DNA from: an uncultured Roseibium sp. | Lineage (GTDB): Bacteria > Pseudomonadota > Alphaproteobacteria > Rhizobiales > Stappiaceae | Assembly: GCF_947494555.1 (NCBI RefSeq) | Contig: NZ_CANLVF010000001.1 | Span: 1,798,001-1,862,000, forward strand | Length of the DNA: 64,000 nt | Direction: 5' to 3' | Shown here: positions 60,424 to 64,000 of the stretch, piece by piece | Numbering within the stretch: position 1 is the stretch's first letter | Layout: each line of letters opens with the position of its first letter | The notes under the pieces: model-generated | Databases searched by the model: none | Seen by the model: the letters and a program-made list of their open reading frames with translations, nothing else | Told to the model about the DNA's origin: nothing | Translations under genes and position numbers: made by a program

Positions 60424-62853
60424 ATGAGCGACGCAGAAATCCGCGCCACAGATCCGGACAGCACTGCTGTCTATCCAGTCCTGCCCCTGCGCGACATTGT
60501 CGTCTTCCCTCACATGATCGTGCCGTTATTTGTCGGTCGCGAAAAGTCGATCAAGGCGCTGGAAGAGGTGATGACCACCGACAAGCACATTCTTCTGGCG
60601 ACTCAGATGAATGCTGCGGACGACGATCCGAATCCGGACCAGATCTACAACGTCGGAACACTTGCGACTGTTCTTCAGCTGCTGAAATTACCCGACAATA
60701 CCGTGAAGGTGCTGGTTGAAGGGGGCGCACGCGCGCAAATAGGCCAGTATTCTGACAGGTCTGACTATTTTGAAGCGTCGGCGACTGTGCTGCCAGAGCG
60801 CGACGGCGAAAATATCGAGGTCGAGGCTCTCGCTCGCTCGGTTGTTTCCGAATTCGAAAACTACGTGAAGCTGAACAAAAAAGTGTCGCCGGAAGTTCTT
60901 GGCGCGGTCAACCAGATCGACGATTATTCCAAGCTCGCCGATACGATTGCGTCGCACCTGGCGATTAAGATTCCGGAAAAGCAGGAAATTCTGGGTGTCG
61001 TCTCCGTTTCCGAACGGCTCGAGCGCGTGCTCGGCATGATGGAAAGCGAGATCTCCGTACTTCAGGTCGAAAAACGGATCCGCTCGCGCGTAAAGCGCCA
61101 AATGGAGAAGACCCAGCGCGAGTATTATCTGAATGAGCAGATGAAGGCCATTCAGAAAGAACTCGGCGACAGCGAAGATGGACGCGATGAAGTTGCGGAA
61201 CTTGAAGAAAAAATCAAAAAGACGAAGCTGACCAAGGAAGCACGCGAGCGCGCCGCAGCCGAGATCAAGAAGCTCAAGCAGATGAGCCCGATGTCCGCCG
61301 AAGCGACTGTTGTTCGCAACTATCTGGACTGGCTGATCGGTATTCCGTGGAACAAGAAATCCAAGGTGAAGCACGATCTTGCGCTTGCGGAAAAGGTACT
61401 TGATACGGATCACTATGGTCTCGACAAGGTCAAGGAACGTATCGTCGAGTATCTGGCGGTCCAGAGCCGCGCCAACAAGCTTCGTGGTCCGATCCTTTGT
61501 CTGGTAGGTCCTCCAGGTGTCGGTAAGACGTCGCTTGGAAAGTCGATCGCCAAGGCGACCGGGCGTGAGTTCGTTCGCATGTCTTTGGGCGGCGTACGGG
61601 ACGAGGCCGAAATACGCGGTCACCGGCGCACCTATATCGGCTCTATGCCCGGCAAAGTTATCCAGTCGATGAAAAAGGCGAAGAAGTCCAATCCTCTCTT
61701 CCTGCTCGATGAGATCGACAAGATGGGAATGGATTTCCGCGGTGATCCTTCATCTGCGTTGCTGGAGGTACTTGATCCTGAACAGAACTCCTCGTTCATG
61801 GATCACTACCTGGAGGTTGAATACGACCTTTCGGACGTAATGTTCGTGACCACGGCAAACACACTGAACATTCCCAGTCCATTGATGGACCGTATGGAGA
61901 TCATCCGCATCGCAGGCTACACAGAAGAGGAGAAGGTTGAGATCTGCCGCCGTCACCTTATTCTGAAAGCCGAAAAAGATCATGGTCTGCGCGAAGGCGA
62001 GTTCACAATCCAGGACGACGCGCTTCAGTTCGTTGTCCGGCGATATACGCGTGAAGCAGGTGTGCGTAACCTTGAGCGTGAAATGGCGACCCTTGCCCGT
62101 AAGGCGGTCAAGGACATCCTCATGAGCGATAAGGAAAGCATCACAGTCACTCCTGAAGTCGTCGAAGAGTACCTCGGCGTTCCGCGTTATCGTTACGGCG
62201 AGGCTGAGCTTGAGGACCAGGTCGGTGTCGTGACTGGCCTTGCCTGGACGGAAGTTGGCGGCGAGCTGCTGACGATCGAGGGCGTGATGATGCCGGGCAA
62301 AGGCAAAATGACCGTCACCGGCAACCTGAAGGATGTGATGAAGGAGTCCATTTCCGCGGCTGCGTCTTATGTCCGCTCGCGGGCGGTCGATTTCGGGATT
62401 GAGCCCCCGAAATTCGACAAGAAGGACATTCACGTGCATGTTCCGGAAGGCGCAACGCCCAAGGATGGCCCATCCGCAGGTATTGCGATGGCGACCGCTG
62501 TGATTTCCACCATGACAGGTATTCCGGCTCGCCGGGATGTTGCCATGACGGGCGAGATCACGCTGCGGGGCAGGGTGCTTCCGATCGGTGGTCTCAAGGA
62601 GAAACTGCTGGCGGCCCTGCGTGGCGGCATCAAGCTTGTGATGATCCCTGAGGACAACGCCAAAGACCTTGCGGACATTCCGGACTCAGTCAAGAACTCG
62701 CTCGAGATCATTCCGGTTTCCGGTATGGAAGAGGTGCTGAAACACGCTCTTGTGCGTTTGCCGGACCCGATTGAGTGGGACGAAAGCGCTGCTGAAGCGG
62801 CGGCCAAGGCAGGTGAGTCGGACAAGGAAAAGTCGGGCGCACTGGCCCACTAA
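60424..62853 (+). CDS. lon: Lon protease
   Basis: ATP-dependent protease for damaged and regulatory proteins. The 809-residue product has the N-terminal substrate domain ([20 protein letters not shown]), the long coiled-coil linker, Walker A GPPGVGKT (362-369), the AAA+ pore region, and the C-terminal protease domain with the Ser-Lys dyad Ser684 (KDGPSAG) and Lys725 ([12 protein letters not shown]). The frame is open upstream of 60424, but ATG 60424 gives the family start. It is single-gene with a terminator on each side. Confidence 0.98.
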   Translation: MSDAEIRATDPDSTAVYPVLPLRDIVVFPHMIVPLFVGREKSIKALEEVMTTDKHILLATQMNAADDDPNPDQIYNVGTLATVLQLLKLPDNTVKVLVEGGARAQIGQYSDRSDYFEASATVLPERDGENIEVEALARSVVSEFENYVKLNKKVSPEVLGAVNQIDDYSKLADTIASHLAIKIPEKQEILGVVSVSERLERVLGMMESEISVLQVEKRIRSRVKRQMEKTQREYYLNEQMKAIQKELGDSEDGRDEVAELEEKIKKTKLTKEARERAAAEIKKLKQMSPMSAEATVVRNYLDWLIGIPWNKKSKVKHDLALAEKVLDTDHYGLDKVKERIVEYLAVQSRANKLRGPILCLVGPPGVGKTSLGKSIAKATGREFVRMSLGGVRDEAEIRGHRRTYIGSMPGKVIQSMKKAKKSNPLFLLDEIDKMGMDFRGDPSSALLEVLDPEQNSSFMDHYLEVEYDLSDVMFVTTANTLNIPSPLMDRMEIIRIAGYTEEEKVEICRRHLILKAEKDHGLREGEFTIQDDALQFVVRRYTREAGVRNLEREMATLARKAVKDILMSDKESITVTPEVVEEYLGVPRYRYGEAELEDQVGVVTGLAWTEVGGELLTIEGVMMPGKGKMTVTGNLKDVMKESISAAASYVRSRAVDFGIEPPKFDKKDIHVHVPEGATPKDGPSAGIAMATAVISTMTGIPARRDVAMTGEITLRGRVLPIGGLKEKLLAALRGGIKLVMIPEDNAKDLADIPDSVKNSLEIIPVSGMEEVLKHALVRLPDPIEWDESAAEAAAKAGESDKEKSGALAH

Positions 62854-62881
62854 AGTCTAATTTGCACTGCACAAATGGACG

Positions 62882-62911
62882 AGCCCCGGTGATTCCGGGG
62901 CTTTTCTTTTG
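62882..62911 (+). terminator. Terminator of lon
   Basis: AGCCCCGG, loop TGATT, CCGGGGCT, then TTTCTTTT; 29 bp after the lon stop. Confidence 0.9.
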
Positions 62912-63040
62912 AATAATCGGTCAAAATGGCGGTTTTCTGCGAAAAAACCACTTGCGTTTCGTTTCAATTCGCACGAATTTCGCGCAACGGCGCTGACAGG
63001 AATCGTCGGCAATCTGCCGTTTCTTAGAAAGGTATCTGCT

Positions 63041-63316
63041 ATGAATAAGAACGATCTGATCGCAGCTGTTGCAGAAAAGACCGGCCTCACCAAGGCGCAG
63101 GCGGGCGAAGCAGTTGACGCAACTTTTGACGCAGTCACAGAAACGCTGAAAGGCGGCGACGAAGTCCGCATCATTGGTTTTGGTAACTTCACGGTTTCCG
63201 CTCGTGCAGCAACTGAAGGCCGCAATCCGCGGACCGGCGAAACGATCCAGATCCCGGCTTCTAAGACGCCGAAGTTCAAGGCTGGTAAAGGCCTGAAAGA
63301 CGCTGTGAACGCATAA
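63041..63316 (+). CDS. hupB: DNA-binding protein HU
   Basis: Histone-like protein that bends and compacts the chromosome. The 91-residue product starts [16 protein letters not shown], with the DNA-binding arm signature [20 protein letters not shown] and the end [20 protein letters not shown] lies 8 bp before ATG 63041. The frame is open upstream, but the extension is not HU-like. Following lon, as in many alphaproteobacteria, with its own terminator. Confidence 0.97.
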   Translation: MNKNDLIAAVAEKTGLTKAQAGEAVDATFDAVTETLKGGDEVRIIGFGNFTVSARAATEGRNPRTGETIQIPASKTPKFKAGKGLKDAVNA

Positions 63317-63345
63317 TTGCATGCGCTCGAGACCAGTCGTCTCGA

Positions 63346-63382
63346 AAGCCCCGTTTCTGGTTGTCAGAAGCGGGGCTTTTTC
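63346..63382 (+). terminator. Terminator of hupB
   Basis: AAGCCCCGTTTCTG and CAGAAGCGGGGCTT form a long stem (one mismatch) around GTTGT, then TTTC. Confidence 0.88.
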
Positions 63383-63727
63383 TTTTGCCACTGCAGAGTT
63401 TTCCAGTTCTCTCTAGAAACGATTCCCTCTCGTCTCTGCTGCAGAGGTGAACGAACAGCTGAAACAACGACAGACGGCTGAAATGCGTCAGCTCCGCTGT
63501 TTGGATTGTTTTGCTCTCGATGATCGGAAGACCTGATTGTCAAAGTGGAGGAGTGTCAATTGAACGGCAAACTTCTGGCAAAATGCTTCGGTTTGATGTG
63601 TCCAAAGGAAGCTCGGCAAGCATGTTGAAGCGATGCTCATCCACAAGCAGCGACGAACAGTGAGATTGTGGAATTTAGGTCTTGCCAAGCCAGAGCGGAG
63701 CCCCTAAAAGGCGTCTCACCTCGTTGA
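63383..63727. other. Intergenic region before tRNA-Val
   Basis: A 345-bp region with no convincing gene on either strand. It probably holds the tRNA-Val promoter, which I could not pin down (TCTTGCC near 63681 and TAAAAG near 63706 are weak candidates). Confidence 0.4.
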
Positions 63728-63803
<76 letters not shown>

Positions 63804-63839
63804 TTCTCCTTGTCAATTCCGGTCGTTTTCCTCCGCAGG

Positions 63840-63962
63840 TTAATTGCGCACCAACCGCGCTTGTTCAACGCGGGCAATTTCCTCCAGCCGGTTCACGAGC
63901 AATTTTTCCACAATCTGAACGCTGTGCTCCAGTTCCGGTCTTGAGCCGACTGTTGACTGCAT
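63840..63962 (-). CDS. Small hypothetical protein
   Basis: A 40-residue helical, charged frame (MQSTVGSRPELEHSVQIVEK, then LLVNRLEEIARVEQARLVRN). A GTG two codons upstream is an alternative start; an in-frame TGA precedes that. The regular heptad-like pattern of Leu/Ile/Val suggests a real small helical protein. Its weak ribosome site and small size keep confidence low. Confidence 0.4.
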   Translation of the reverse strand: MQSTVGSRPELEHSVQIVEKLLVNRLEEIARVEQARLVRN

Positions 63963-64000
63963 CTTCACTCAATCGTCGTGGTCAATTCAGAACCGGCTTC

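Overview
The window looks like the chromosome of an alphaproteobacterium, probably a Hyphomicrobiales member near Roseibium/Labrenzia/Stappia. This is inferred from gene content and order (glnB-glnA; tig, clpP, clpX, lon, hupB, tRNA-Val), from a GcrA-type regulator, and from VPLPA-CTERM proteins. No rRNA or species-level marker is present.

Region 1 (1-11.8 kb) is core chromosome: a ferritin-like DUF455 gene cut by the window edge, a BCP peroxiredoxin, a giant AsmA/DUF3971 envelope protein, tyrS, a small exported protein, a P1/DmpA-type peptidase, the nitrogen-control pair glnB-glnA with a good sigma-54 promoter candidate, and the bifunctional NAD(P)HX repair enzyme. It ends with tRNA-Leu(TAG).

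Region 2 (11.93-49.08 kb) is a 37-kb prophage-like element inserted in the 3' end of tRNA-Leu. A 22-bp core is duplicated at its ends, and 12-bp-period GATGTAC repeats lie just inside both ends. From left to right it holds a tyrosine integrase; about 12 kb of cargo, including two paralogous propeller-type membrane proteins, a membrane-anchored SNase and a PD-(D/E)xK / unknown / XRE-ImmA module; a CI/Cro-like switch; early genes including GcrA and an adenine methyltransferase; single reverse-strand genes, nearly all for membrane proteins; a C4-like antisense RNA leader; a replication gene with iterons; a NusG paralogue; a TerS-like gene behind repeats; tail genes; an endolysin fusion; and more cargo. 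The head and large-terminase module is missing, the host-specificity gene is broken and the endolysin is fused to a foreign C-terminus. The element therefore looks defective for virion production while keeping integration, regulation and cargo.

Region 3 (49.4-55.9 kb) is the most intriguing. One strand carries a type I secretion ATPase, its HlyD partner and a PAPS-dependent sulfotransferase, followed by two tandemly duplicated genes for 58-59-residue acidic peptides. The peptides share an identical core with one tyrosine in an acidic context. The layout resembles the Xanthomonas raxST-raxA-raxB/raxX sulfated-peptide system, but the transporter has no C39 peptidase and the peptides have no double-glycine leader. 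The peptide promoters share a precisely spaced motif with a nearby VPLPA-CTERM exoprotein gene, suggesting co-regulation.

Region 4 (56.4-64 kb) is the conserved proteostasis cluster tig-clpP-clpX-lon-hupB, with tRNA-Val and a small ORF at the end.
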